From contig JBCCEV010000011.1 of the NCBI GenBank assembly GCA_039030125.1, forward strand, positions 1-43,832: a stretch of 43,832 nt of DNA, read 5' to 3'. The position numbers and the translations under genes were made by a program. Position 1 is the stretch's first letter, and each line of letters opens with the position of its first letter. The notes beneath the pieces are model-generated. The model was not told the DNA's origin. It worked only from the letters and a program-made list of their open reading frames with translations, and did no database searches. Below are positions 33,671 to 42,778 of the stretch, piece after piece. Source of the stretch: JBCCEV01 sp039030125. Its GTDB lineage: Bacteria > Pseudomonadota > Gammaproteobacteria > Ga0077536.

Positions 33671-33967
33671 GTGGGCTACATACAAACAAGTTTTCTTGAG
33701 TTTCGCGAAACCCTCGAGCGCCACATCAAAGAAATGGAGCGCGATTATCCCGAGCGCTACACCACCGATTGGTATTTCATGCGCTACCTCAAGCGTATCG
33801 ACATGCACGCGCATCGTGTGGACTCGCCGCGCGACGTGTCCGGTTCCATGCGAGGCTTGCTCCGCTTTTATGTAGATTCGGTCGAACCCGGCTCAACTTT
33901 AGCCGAACGCTTTGAAGAAGTGCTCGATGCGCACCGATTTGCGCTTCGAACCGAGCGCCGCGAATAG
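33671..33967 (+). CDS. Conserved-looking small protein, unrecognised (98 residues)
   Basis: The best start is GTG 33671 with GAGGA 12 bases upstream; a TATACT sequence at 33634-33639 may be its -10 box. The product is hydrophilic, with a helical pattern (FLEFRETLERHIKEMERDY; TLAERFEEVLDAHRFALR) and no known motif or membrane segment. It is convergent with the PQQ dehydrogenase gene 10 bases away. Confidence 0.6.
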   Translation: MGYIQTSFLEFRETLERHIKEMERDYPERYTTDWYFMRYLKRIDMHAHRVDSPRDVSGSMRGLLRFYVDSVEPGSTLAERFEEVLDAHRFALRTERRE

Positions 33968-33977
33968 CTTAGCGCCC

Positions 33978-35735
33978 TCACTCCAGCGCGAAAACATGGA
34001 GGGTGTCGCCGCCGGGAAACCCCAGATAGCGGTGCCCGCCGGCTGCGACAGCCACGTACTGGCGGCCATTGATTTCATAGCTCATCGCCGGCGCATTGAC
34101 CCCGGCTCCACAATCGTATGCCCATAGTCGCGCACCGCTGGAGCTGTCAAAGGCATTAAACCGCCCATTGCCCTCGCCCATGAACAACACTCCTCCCGCG
34201 GTCGCGAGTACGCCGCCGATCAGCGGTTCAGGCGTTTTGATCTGCCAGGCGATCTTGCCCTTGTCACGGGTATCCACCGCCGAAAGCGTTCCCCAGCTTG
34301 GCTCGTTATTTTTGACGTCGTAATAAATGTAGGTCACCGGGCCGCTATCGAGGAGCGCTTGGCGGACCGAGTAAGTGGTAGGTTTGTGGATTGCCGGCAC
34401 ATAGAGCAACCCGGTATTCGCATCAAACGATGTCGGTGACCAGGACACGCCACCGAAGGACCCTGGTGATCCGACAACGCCCTGCGTCGTTGGCTCCGCG
34501 AACATGTTGTGGTGTGGCACCAAGGCCTCGGAGCGAAAAAGGAGTTCACCGTTGCGCCGGTCATGGACATACACCCAGCCGGTTTTACTCGCAATGCTAA
34601 CCGCCGGAATGCCACCGATATCGAACAGCACGGCCGGACTCGCTAGGTCGTAACCCCAAAGATCATGCGGCACCTGTTGATAGTGCCAGCGTGTTGCGCC
34701 GCTGTGGACGTCAATGGCTACGAGGGAATTCGCGTATAGATTATCGCCAGGCCGCAGTTGCGGCGCGTCATTGGGCGACGCATTTCCCGTGCCGGCGTAG
34801 ATCAATCCTAGTTCCGGATCGAGCGCTGGCGTCATCCAGGTCGAACTCCCGCCGACGCGCCACGCGTCTCGATGTTTGGCTGCAGCCGCGCGTTCGTCCG
34901 CGATATCTCTCGGGAGCGCCTCGCCCTCGGGCGTGGCAGCCCGGAACCCGCCTTCCCAAGCGCCACCCTTGGTCGTGTGCCAGCGCCACAGTTCTTGACC
35001 GTCGTGCGCGTCATAGGCGGCGATGTAGCCCCGCAGCCCGAGAAATTTATTAGCCGGTGGCGCCCCGCCATCAACAACGCCGCGAACGAAATCGTAGTAA
35101 ATACCATAGCCCGCCGAGGTCACCCCGACGATCACTTTGCCGTCATAGACCAGCGGTGGGACTTTGACCGGCAGCTTGCTGATATTTGCCGCCAGAGCAG
35201 CGGCCTCGGTCGCGTTGAGCCCGGCGGTGTCCGCTTCAGTAGCCTGAGCCACGGTCGTCTCCCAGAGCACCGCGCCGGTGTACTGGTCCAGGGCGATGAG
35301 CCGCCCATCGTTGGTGGCTTCAAAAACCTTGCCATAGCCAAGCGCAGCGCCACGATTTGCTGGGCCTCCCTTGGTTTTTTCGAACCGCGAGCGGTGTTGG
35401 TAGTGCCAAACTTCATCACCAGTTTCGGCATCCAACGCAATCACGTCGTTGCCGGGCAGAGTGATGTACATAACCCCGCCCGCCACCAAGGGTTGCGCTT
35501 GGAAGGAGCCCGTCTTACCGGAGCTGTAGTTCCAAACCGGTTTCAGACCACTAACCGATCCCGTGTCGATTTGGTTCAGCGCCGAATAATTTTGGTTCGC
35601 ATAGCCCTGACCAAAGGACAACCATTGGCGCCCATCAACAGCGGCGGCAGCGATCTCTTCATCATTGATGCCGTTGGCGGCGAATGAGCACGCAATCAGC
35701 AGCGCGCCCAGAAAAAAGTAGGGCAGTGGTTTCAA
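33978..35735 (-). CDS. PQQ-dependent alcohol dehydrogenase-like quinoprotein (TTG start)
   Basis: About 585 residues with a signal peptide (PYFFLGALLIACSFAANG) and an eight-bladed propeller built of repeated Trp motifs (DAETGDEVWHYQ, DQYTGAVLWETT, DAHDGQELWRWH, DVHSGATRWHYQ). The segment HDLWGYDLASP carries the Asp at the catalytic position of the family, although the usual WDYD is WGYD. It oxidises alcohols or sugars in the periplasm. No cytochrome domain is fused. The TTG start overlaps the hspQ stop (TTGA), so the two genes are translationally coupled, an unexpected partnership. Confidence 0.9.
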   Translation of the reverse strand: MKPLPYFFLGALLIACSFAANGINDEEIAAAAVDGRQWLSFGQGYANQNYSALNQIDTGSVSGLKPVWNYSSGKTGSFQAQPLVAGGVMYITLPGNDVIALDAETGDEVWHYQHRSRFEKTKGGPANRGAALGYGKVFEATNDGRLIALDQYTGAVLWETTVAQATEADTAGLNATEAAALAANISKLPVKVPPLVYDGKVIVGVTSAGYGIYYDFVRGVVDGGAPPANKFLGLRGYIAAYDAHDGQELWRWHTTKGGAWEGGFRAATPEGEALPRDIADERAAAAKHRDAWRVGGSSTWMTPALDPELGLIYAGTGNASPNDAPQLRPGDNLYANSLVAIDVHSGATRWHYQQVPHDLWGYDLASPAVLFDIGGIPAVSIASKTGWVYVHDRRNGELLFRSEALVPHHNMFAEPTTQGVVGSPGSFGGVSWSPTSFDANTGLLYVPAIHKPTTYSVRQALLDSGPVTYIYYDVKNNEPSWGTLSAVDTRDKGKIAWQIKTPEPLIGGVLATAGGVLFMGEGNGRFNAFDSSSGARLWAYDCGAGVNAPAMSYEINGRQYVAVAAGGHRYLGFPGGDTLHVFALE

Positions 35736-36067
35736 TGGGCTTGACCTTGCAGCGTTTTGTAGAACGCGCCTTTGAATTCACCGAACATCTCACCGACGCT
35801 GGGGTGGGCAACCGGCTTGCCGGAATTGTCCGGTAACAAATTTTGTTCCGAAACGTACGCAACATAGGTGGTCTCGGCGTTTTCGGCGAGCAAGTGATAG
35901 AAGGGTTGATCCTTTTTGGGCCGCACGTCTTCGGGGATTGACTCCCACCACTCCTCAGTATTGTTGAAGGTAGGATCAACATCGAAGATCACACCGCGAA
36001 ACGGATAGATCCGATGTTTTACCACTTGCCCGATTTGGAATTTTGCCGTGCGGTTTACTTCTATCAT
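35732..36067 (-). CDS. hspQ: Heat shock protein HspQ (YccV-like)
   Basis: ATG 36067 gives 111 residues. FQIGQVVKHRIYPFRGVIFDVDP is quoted only in part as the family's N-terminal SH3-like barrel, followed by RPKKDQPFYHLL and TYVAYVSEQNL, which are diagnostic. Known members bind hemimethylated DNA in vitro and act as specificity factors for the Lon protease. Its stop overlaps the start of the PQQ dehydrogenase. It faces the divergent LEH-like gene across about 148 bases. Confidence 0.93.
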   Translation of the reverse strand: MIEVNRTAKFQIGQVVKHRIYPFRGVIFDVDPTFNNTEEWWESIPEDVRPKKDQPFYHLLAENAETTYVAYVSEQNLLPDNSGKPVAHPSVGEMFGEFKGAFYKTLQGQAH

Positions 36068-36215
36068 GGGATTCAACTGTTGTTATGACCGTGGGCAGTG
36101 GTTCAAGGACGATTCTCTCATTAACTTGGAAAAAGCAGCAACGTGGTTGGCTCGCAGGAATCGACGAGGAAATCGCGTTAGACTGCGGCCCTCAAACTGT
36201 GATGAGGGACCACAG

Positions 36216-36590
36216 ATGTCACCAGAAGAAGTCGTTAACGCGTTTTGCGAGGCGCTCAATGAGGACCTCGACAGCTCACTGCAATACATCGCGCCGGAAT
36301 GCGTCTATCAAAACATGATGTTTCCGGCCGTCCACGGTCCCGAGGGCGTTAAGAAAACACTGGCGGGCTTCTTCGAGTTAACCGGCCCTGTCCGCATTGA
36401 GACACATCAGCAAATCGCCGTTGGCAATTATGTAACCAACGAGCGAATCGATCACTTCAATCCGCCGACGGGCAAAGCTTTCGGCTTGCCAGTGGCGGGC
36501 GCCTTCGTCGTCGAAGGCAATTTGATCACCGAGTGGCGGGATTATTTTTGCATGCGGCAATTCGCCGAAGGTACCGGCTTAGACGTTTAA
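36216..36590 (+). CDS. Limonene-1,2-epoxide hydrolase-like (NTF2-fold) protein
   Basis: ATG 36216, behind GAGGGACC, gives 124 residues. The fold begins PEEVVNAFCEALNEDLD; NERIDHF supplies an Arg-x-Asp pair and ITEWRDYF the Asp that together form the catalytic Asp-Arg-Asp set of LEH enzymes. These open epoxides without a covalent intermediate. It is 14 bases before a Rieske oxygenase gene, so it may process an oxygenated product. Related NTF2 proteins are non-enzymatic, so activity is tentative. Confidence 0.85.
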   Translation: MSPEEVVNAFCEALNEDLDSSLQYIAPECVYQNMMFPAVHGPEGVKKTLAGFFELTGPVRIETHQQIAVGNYVTNERIDHFNPPTGKAFGLPVAGAFVVEGNLITEWRDYFCMRQFAEGTGLDV

Positions 36591-36604
36591 CGAGCACCAC
36601 CGCC

Positions 36605-37834
36605 ATGGAACAAGCGCAACAAATCGCGATTCTTCATAAGCTCTTCGCGCGCATTGAAAACCATGAAAACGAAGATGCGGGTGTTCAGGTCAAGAATCCG
36701 ACCACGGCATACGTATCGCCGGAACTCGCTAAGAAAGAATGGCGGGCGTTTTTCCGCGACCACGCGCAGATCGTTGGCCTAAGCGGGGATCTGCCGGAGG
36801 TGGGAAGCTACCGAACGCTGGACGATTTTGGCGTGCCGGTGCTGCTAACCCGCGATAAGGCTAAACGGTTCAGGGCCTTTGTAAACGCCTGCCGACATCG
36901 TGGAACTCAAGTGGTTACTAATGAACGGGGCAACGCCAAACGCTTCGTCTGTCCCTTTCATGGTTGGACCTACACGCCCGAAGGCCAATTGTTCGCGGTT
37001 CCCGAGGCGCAGCAATTCGGTGAGGTTGATCACTCATGTCTAGGGCTCGTGGAGCTGCCATCGGTGGAGCGATTCGGGCTGCTATGGGTGCACCCAGACC
37101 CAAAGGGCAACATCGATATCGGCGAGCTAATGGCTGGACTCGAGAACGAATTCGAAAGCTGGGATGTTTCCCATCACGTCTGGCGGGCCAACTGTTCCAT
37201 TAGCAAGCGCATGAACTGGAAGATCGCAAACGATACGTTTGGTGAGACCTATCACTTTGCACGGCTGCATCGGCAAACCCTCAACAATCTTTTCCACGGT
37301 GACGTCATTGATTACCAGCCATATGGTCCTAACCACCGGTTGGTTTTTCCCTCGCGTGGTATCCACGCTTTAAAGAAAAAAAGCGAAGATCGATGGTCGC
37401 TCGAAAACGCCACCACGGTTCTTTACTTCTTGTTCCCGAATATCCAGATCACTGTATCGCGCCGGCAGGTCACTTTATTTCGGATTTATCCAGACCCCCA
37501 TGACCACGCTCGCTCAACGACGCAGGTGAGCCACTATTTTAGTCAGGCGGCGCTCGATGAGATGCATTCCGGCGAGAAAACCATTATCCACGCCGGCAAC
37601 GTGTACGACCCTCAAGCGCGCGACGGTAACGCGGTCGTCTCACCAGAGGCGGCGATGGAAGTGCTCGATAGCACCTTGGAGCAAGAAGACTATCAAATGG
37701 CCGAGCTGACCCAACGGGCGGCTGAAAGCGGAGCGCTGGAGTTTTTAATCTTCGGTCGTAACGAACCCGCCTTGCATCACTTTCACAACAGTTATCGCAA
37801 GGCGTTGGGCGAGCCGCCTTTGGAACGACTCTAA
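36605..37834 (+). CDS. Rieske non-heme iron oxygenase, large subunit
   Basis: ATG 36605 gives 409 residues. The Rieske cluster motifs are CRHRG (C-x-H) and CPFHGW (C-x2-H), about 20 residues apart. The mononuclear iron site is in ANDTFGETYHFARLH, with two His ligands, and an Asp in EQEDYQMAE is a plausible third. It hydroxylates aromatic or hydrophobic rings using electrons from a separate reductase. No small subunit, ferredoxin or reductase is adjacent. It is 14 bases after the LEH-like gene and convergent with the LLM gene. Confidence 0.93.
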   Translation: MEQAQQIAILHKLFARIENHENEDAGVQVKNPTTAYVSPELAKKEWRAFFRDHAQIVGLSGDLPEVGSYRTLDDFGVPVLLTRDKAKRFRAFVNACRHRGTQVVTNERGNAKRFVCPFHGWTYTPEGQLFAVPEAQQFGEVDHSCLGLVELPSVERFGLLWVHPDPKGNIDIGELMAGLENEFESWDVSHHVWRANCSISKRMNWKIANDTFGETYHFARLHRQTLNNLFHGDVIDYQPYGPNHRLVFPSRGIHALKKKSEDRWSLENATTVLYFLFPNIQITVSRRQVTLFRIYPDPHDHARSTTQVSHYFSQAALDEMHSGEKTIIHAGNVYDPQARDGNAVVSPEAAMEVLDSTLEQEDYQMAELTQRAAESGALEFLIFGRNEPALHHFHNSYRKALGEPPLERL

Positions 37835-37853
37835 AATCATTCTCGCGCGGCGC

Positions 37854-38774
37854 CTACCGGAAGGTGCTCGCGACCTCGGTGGCAATCATCTCCAAGTTGC
37901 GGTCGATGTAATCGTCCGGGCACGCAGTCGACAGAAATAGAAATCGCGCCCCGGCATCGATGTACTCTTGCAAGCGTCGGCGTGCCTGATCCGGATCACC
38001 GATCAAGGCATATTTGTGCACCAGCTCGCTGAAATCTTGGTTGTATTGCACCGACAATTTATCGGCTGCCATTTTTATGCCGGTCGCGGCATCTTCGTGA
38101 ACCGCCGTAAAAATGTAGAGGCCGTGCTCAATATCAGCAGGATCACGACCCGCGTCTTCGGCGTATTTGTTGATCGTCGCCACGCTCTCGGCCAGTTGCT
38201 CGGGCGTGTACATGTACGGCAACCAGCCATCACCGTAGTTACCAGTGCGCCGCATGGCAACGTCCTTGCGCCCCGAGATCCAGATTGGCGGCCGCGGTTT
38301 TTGCACCGGCATCGGCTTTAAGCTGAAGTCGTCGAGCGTTGTATAGCGACCCTCATAAGTGACGTTGGTCTCGCTCCAAACCCGGTGCAGTACTTCCAAG
38401 GCATCGTCGGTACGACTGCCGCGTTGTTTTAGCGGCACGCCGCAGGCTTCAAACTCCTTGGGATACTCGCCACCCACCCCAACACCCAGGCTAAAGCGCC
38501 CGCCTGAGGCCACATCAAGTGCGGCGCCCATTTTGGCCAGTAACGCGGGCGGGTATAACGGCAACAGGGTGATGGTGCTCATGAGGTCTATTTTGCGCGT
38601 TGCCCCAGCCGCGACGGATAGGGAAATAAACGCATTCGCCGTGTCGCCATAGAAGGTCACGTGCTCACCGCAACCGAGGACATCAAATCCCAATTCTTCA
38701 ATCCTTAACGCCGAGCCGACGACGTTAGTGGCGGATCGCAGCGCTGTGCCGAAGCGAATTTTTTTTTTGACCAT
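37854..38774 (-). CDS. LLM-class flavin-dependent oxidoreductase (F420-type)
   Basis: The 306-residue protein starts at ATG 38774. It has the TIM-barrel luciferase-like layout: IEELGFDVLGCGEHV, LPLYPPALLAKMGAALD, SGGRFSLGVGVGG and KPRPPIWISGRKD. This pattern fits the F420-dependent group of the LLM family more than FMN luciferases. It reduces or oxidises small organic substrates. Codons 3-5 sit in a run of ten A bases (38768-38759). It is convergent with the Rieske gene and divergent from the MFS gene. Confidence 0.9.
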   Translation of the reverse strand: MVKKKIRFGTALRSATNVVGSALRIEELGFDVLGCGEHVTFYGDTANAFISLSVAAGATRKIDLMSTITLLPLYPPALLAKMGAALDVASGGRFSLGVGVGGEYPKEFEACGVPLKQRGSRTDDALEVLHRVWSETNVTYEGRYTTLDDFSLKPMPVQKPRPPIWISGRKDVAMRRTGNYGDGWLPYMYTPEQLAESVATINKYAEDAGRDPADIEHGLYIFTAVHEDAATGIKMAADKLSVQYNQDFSELVHKYALIGDPDQARRRLQEYIDAGARFLFLSTACPDDYIDRNLEMIATEVASTFR

Positions 38775-38866
38775 CGAGTGCCCCCTGGTGCTTAGCGTTC
38801 CGCGGAAATTACGTTCGCGAATAGTGAGACAATACCCTAAATACCGCCCGCAACTGAACGCGCCCG

Positions 38867-40135
38867 ATGGCCGCCGATCACTCTCGTTTCGTTAACCTCG
38901 CCCTAATCGCCACCATCTTGGGGCTCGTGTACGGGATCTGGTACGCCTACAGCGTATTCCTGGTCTCGTTTCTGAACGAGTTTGGATGGAGTCGTTCGGT
39001 GATCGCCGGTGCCTTCTCGACTTGCGCTATCGTGCATGGTTTCGCCAATCCCGCGATTGGGATGCTTTGCGACCGTATTTTCCCGCCGCTCATCATTGCA
39101 CTCGGCGGGGTTGGTATCGGGTTTTCACTGTTTGCCATGAGCTACATGAGCACGCCGCTGGAACTCTATCTGAGTTTTGGGGTTGTCACCGCAATTTGTA
39201 TTGCGGCCTGCGGATGGACGCCATCGGTAATTTTAGTCGAGCGTCGCTACCATCAGCGGTTGGGCTTTGCGCTCGGCATCGTCAGCTCCGGGATCGGGGT
39301 CGGCATGTTGGTCGTGGTCCCGGCCTGCCAGCTTCTGATTGACGAGTACGGCTGGCGGTTCGCCTATCGTGCCTTGGCGATCGCCTGCGCGGCCTGCATC
39401 GTCCCGGCCGCCTTGGTCTTGGCGCGGGATAAAGGCTTTGCGCCCCGCGCGCGGCACAAAAACACCATCGAAGCGCTTGCCGAGGAAGCCGCAGATTCAG
39501 AGCCGTTATCCGTTGGCGAAGCCGACGACGTGCCGCGTTCGATAACGGTCAAGGAAGCCACGCGAACGCGCCCATTCTGGCTCATGGTTGCGGTTTTTTT
39601 CTTCGGTGGATTCGCTTCGCAGACCCTACATGTTCATCAGGTGGCATTCTTGGTCGACCACGGTATCAGTGCTCTGATCGGCTCCTCGGTCGTCGCCACC
39701 GTTGGTGTCGCAAGTATCGTGGGCAAAACCGGCGGCGGTTGGCTCGCCGATCGCTTCGAGCGCGAACGGGTTTTTGTCAGCGGTGTGTCGATCATGGTGC
39801 TGAGCGTCGGCGTGATACTGCTCGCCGGCCACACGGCCTCAATCCCACTCGCCTACTTGTTCGCGGTAATGTTAGGTATTGGTTATTCAGCGACCGCATC
39901 GATTGCTCCAGCGATGGTCAGCGATCGGTTTCGGGGCGAAAATTTTGGGGTGATTTTAGGCGTTGGTTTGTTCGGCGCATCGATTGGCACCGCATCTGGT
40001 CCGTGGTTAGCCGGCTTGATTTTTGATCTCACCGGGAGCTACACGATCCCCTTCTTGGCCGCTGCGCTCAGCGGTTGCCTTGGAATGACCGCCGGCTGGT
40101 ACGCCCGAAAGCTCCGGCTGCGCACAACTGGATAG
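38867..40135 (+). CDS. MFS transporter, monocarboxylate/oxalate-formate type
   Basis: ATG 38867 gives 422 residues with 12 predicted helices in two halves, joined by a hydrophilic loop at about residues 185-230. The start (IYGIWYAYSVFLVSFLNEFGW, quoted in part) and GWSRSVIAGAFS are typical of the monocarboxylate-type MFS group. GGWLADRFERERVFV is the motif-A-like loop of the second half. It likely imports an organic acid or degradation substrate. The alpha/beta hydrolase gene follows by 8 bases. Confidence 0.9.
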   Translation: MAADHSRFVNLALIATILGLVYGIWYAYSVFLVSFLNEFGWSRSVIAGAFSTCAIVHGFANPAIGMLCDRIFPPLIIALGGVGIGFSLFAMSYMSTPLELYLSFGVVTAICIAACGWTPSVILVERRYHQRLGFALGIVSSGIGVGMLVVVPACQLLIDEYGWRFAYRALAIACAACIVPAALVLARDKGFAPRARHKNTIEALAEEAADSEPLSVGEADDVPRSITVKEATRTRPFWLMVAVFFFGGFASQTLHVHQVAFLVDHGISALIGSSVVATVGVASIVGKTGGGWLADRFERERVFVSGVSIMVLSVGVILLAGHTASIPLAYLFAVMLGIGYSATASIAPAMVSDRFRGENFGVILGVGLFGASIGTASGPWLAGLIFDLTGSYTIPFLAAALSGCLGMTAGWYARKLRLRTTG

Positions 40136-40143
40136 GAGCGAAG

Positions 40144-41016
40144 ATGCCGGATTCAGCGTTCAACAAGCAGCCGCTTTGCTTTCAAAGCGAGGACGTCACC
40201 CTCCAAGGTTGGTGGGCAAAACCGCTCGGCGCAGGGCCGCACCCACTGATCATTCTGACTCATGGCCTATCGGCGGTGATCGCCTTGGATATCGACAACT
40301 ACGCCACGCACTTTCTGAACGCCGGCTTTGCCTGTCTGGCCTACGATCATCGTAATTGGGGCGAGAGCGGCGGCTGGCCGCGAGCCGAATCCGATCCATG
40401 GAGACAGGTCGCCGATCTTCGCGAAGCCATTTCGCTCGCGAGAAATTTACCGGGCGTTGATGCCGAGCGGATTGGTCTGTGGGGCACCAGTTATGCGGGC
40501 GGACATGTTCTTACCGCAACCGCGCTTGACCGGCGCGTTCGTTGCGTCGTCTCCCAAGTGCCCTTAGTCAGCGGTTCACGCACCTTCGATGCCTGGATCC
40601 CGGCTGATAAACGCGAAGGATTTTTGGCCAAACTTGAAGATGATCGCGATGCCCGTGCGCAAGGGATGCCACCGGCCATCACCAAATCTGCGCTACCCGG
40701 TTCCGAGACCGCCGAATGGATCGCCAGCAACGATCACCACGGCAAATACGACAACGCGTTAACGTTGCGAAGTTTTGATCTACTGCGCACCTACGAGCCG
40801 ATCAGCTTCGTCGCAAACATCGCACCCACGCCGGCGATGTTGATCATCGCCGATCACGACACTCAAACGCCGACCGCTTGGCAACTGGAAGCTTTCGAGT
40901 TGATGGGCGAGCCGAAAAAGCTGGTGCAACTGAACTGCCGCCATTACGACCCCTACATGACAAAGCTTGAACAGGCGGCCACCGCTGCGCTGGGATGGTA
41001 CCGCGCGCACTTATGA
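40144..41016 (+). CDS. Alpha/beta hydrolase
   Basis: ATG 40144, behind AGGAGCGAAG, gives 290 residues. ILTHGLSAV is the oxyanion segment, YDHRNWGES the following loop, and LWGTSYAGG the nucleophile elbow with Ser. An Asp in ADHDTQTP and a His in CRHYDPY complete a plausible triad. It resembles the dienelactone hydrolase/peptidase-like group. It is co-transcribed with the MFS gene. Its last 6 bases overlap the convergent quinone oxidoreductase gene. Confidence 0.9.
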   Translation: MPDSAFNKQPLCFQSEDVTLQGWWAKPLGAGPHPLIILTHGLSAVIALDIDNYATHFLNAGFACLAYDHRNWGESGGWPRAESDPWRQVADLREAISLARNLPGVDAERIGLWGTSYAGGHVLTATALDRRVRCVVSQVPLVSGSRTFDAWIPADKREGFLAKLEDDRDARAQGMPPAITKSALPGSETAEWIASNDHHGKYDNALTLRSFDLLRTYEPISFVANIAPTPAMLIIADHDTQTPTAWQLEAFELMGEPKKLVQLNCRHYDPYMTKLEQAATAALGWYRAHL

Positions 41017-42039
41017 TGTCGCGCCAGCTTCCTCATTCATCACGACTGCGACGCGGCCCACCGTGCGACGGGCGAGGATGTCTGTCATCGCCTGGTGAAC
41101 GGCATCGAGCTGATAGGTCTTGTCGACCCGCGGATTAATGCCTCCAGATCCAAACCAATCGAAAAGCTGGGTCATTAACTCGCGCATGATGGGCTCGCAT
41201 TCATAACGCGCATCATGGGGACTCCAGCCAAAGTACCACCCCATGTTGAACCCACATACGATCAGGTTTTTTACCAGCAGCAAATTGGCTGGGATCTGAG
41301 GGATCTCGCCACCCGCGAATCCGATCGGACAAATTCGCCCTTCGGGCGCAAGGCACCGCAGGGACTGCATGAAGACATCGCCACCAACGGGATCATAGAC
41401 CGCATTCACGCCACGCCCGTCGGTTAACTCGAGCGCGAGCTGCCGAAAATCCTGCTCCCGATAATTGATTAAATGATCCGCGCCATGCCTTTTGGCGATC
41501 TGAAGTTTCTCGCTGCTGCCCGCCGTGGCGATGACATTCGCACCAACGATTTTTGCGATCTCAACGGCGGCGATACCCACACCGCCGCTGGCGCCGTGAA
41601 CCAAGAGCGTCTGCGTGGGCTGCAGGTTCAATAGATGCGGCCAGGTTAGCGCCGCTGCCGAGGTTGCATAGGAATTGGTAAAACAGATGGCGCGCGGGAA
41701 CGACAAGGTCGCGGGTAACGCAAAACTATTCACTTCTTTCGCGATCGCGTACTCGCCGAGAGCACCCCAATCGAGCACCGCACAAATTCGATCGCCCGGC
41801 TCGAACCTCGCGCTGCCAGGCCCTACCTGTTCAACAATCCCAGCGATCTCTGTGCCCGGCGTGAACGGCAATGGCGGGCGGCGCTGATACTTTCCCTGCA
41901 CCACTAAACTTGTCGCGAAGCTTACGCCCGCCGCCTGCGTCCTGATGAGCAACTCACCCGGGCCCGGCGCGGGCTTATCGATCTCGACGAACGGGACCTC
42001 ATCGAATGGGGCCCATTCATTGACCTGTAAAGCTCTCAA
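41011..42039 (-). CDS. NADPH:quinone oxidoreductase-like MDR protein (TTG start)
   Basis: About 342 residues. The GroES-like domain has PGPGELLIRTQAAGVSF and PGTEIAGIVEQVGPG; the Rossmann domain has LVHGASGGVGIAAVEIAKI and DPVGGDVF. No zinc-ligand cluster is visible, as in quinone oxidoreductases of the MDR superfamily. The start is the TTG at 42039, nine bases after AGGAG; no ATG lies near it. It reduces quinones or enones with NADPH. Confidence 0.9.
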   Translation of the reverse strand: MRALQVNEWAPFDEVPFVEIDKPAPGPGELLIRTQAAGVSFATSLVVQGKYQRRPPLPFTPGTEIAGIVEQVGPGSARFEPGDRICAVLDWGALGEYAIAKEVNSFALPATLSFPRAICFTNSYATSAAALTWPHLLNLQPTQTLLVHGASGGVGIAAVEIAKIVGANVIATAGSSEKLQIAKRHGADHLINYREQDFRQLALELTDGRGVNAVYDPVGGDVFMQSLRCLAPEGRICPIGFAGGEIPQIPANLLLVKNLIVCGFNMGWYFGWSPHDARYECEPIMRELMTQLFDWFGSGGINPRVDKTYQLDAVHQAMTDILARRTVGRVAVVMNEEAGATS

Positions 42040-42155
42040 TGGTGTTGCTCCTGCAAATCAAGGTTCGCATTATCGCCGAGACGACGATGAAATTTGATTG
42101 CAAGGCGGCCGTTCGCTAGTCTGCTCGGACCTCATCAACGTAGGTTGGCATCACG

Positions 42156-42560
42156 ATGATCACCAAAGGTATCAAGGCACTTTGCGCAGAAGCGGAGCAA
42201 GAAATCGAAACCCTGAGCGTTGAACAAGTGATGGCCGTAAAGGACGACCCCAACGTACATCTGATCGATATTCGTGACATCAGGGAGTTGTGGCGCGACG
42301 GCACCATTCCGGGCGCGAGCCATGCGCCAAGGGGAATGCTGGAATTCTGGGTCGATCCCGACAGCCCCTACCATCGCGAAGAATTCGCCTCAGGCAAGAA
42401 ATTTATCTTCTATTGCGCCGGTGGTATGCGCTCCGCGCTGGCCGCCCAAGCGGTCCATCGCATGGGCTTAGCACCCGTGGCGCACATGGCCGGTGGTTTT
42501 GGAGCCTGGACGAAAGCGGGCGGAGAAACCGAGGAGAAAGAACCGAAGCTTCCGAGCTAG
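42156..42560 (+). CDS. Rhodanese-domain protein
   Basis: ATG 42156 gives 134 residues. VHLIDIRDIRELWRDGTIPG is the conserved N-terminal motif of the rhodanese fold. FYCAGGMRSALAA is the active loop with the catalytic Cys, and HMAGGFGAW is the C-terminal signature. It would transfer sulfane sulfur. It stands alone, divergent from the quinone oxidoreductase gene across about 116 bases. Confidence 0.93.
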   Translation: MITKGIKALCAEAEQEIETLSVEQVMAVKDDPNVHLIDIRDIRELWRDGTIPGASHAPRGMLEFWVDPDSPYHREEFASGKKFIFYCAGGMRSALAAQAVHRMGLAPVAHMAGGFGAWTKAGGETEEKEPKLPS

Positions 42561-42762
42561 AAATGCGGGGCGCTCGATCCGTAAAAACCGGGGCGCGCAG
42601 GTGTCAAGAAATTTTACGCGCTTTGATTTGCAAATAATACTGATAACTTATTGATAAAAAAGATATTTCCGGTACTTCTGTTAAATTTAGCTGGCGTTAG
42701 GCTGTCTATAATTTTTACCGGACCTGCGTCACATCTTCGCTAAATGTTTGATTTGTTTACTG

Positions 42763-42778
42763 CGGCATGTTTGTTGCA
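42763..42778 (+). promoter_or_regulatory. Sigma-54-type -24/-12 promoter of the PEP-CTERM gene
   Basis: GGCATG at 42764-42769 and TTGCA at 42774-42778 place GG (42764-42765) and GC (42776-42777) exactly 10 bases apart, as required for sigma-54. The match to TGGCACG-N4-TTGCA is close; the T before GG is C. The start of transcription would be near 42789, with a leader of about 48 bases before the ATG. An AT-rich stretch at 42620-42720 could hold an activator site. A TATAAT at about 42709 is a possible alternative sigma-70 -10 box, but without a good -35. Confidence 0.6.
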
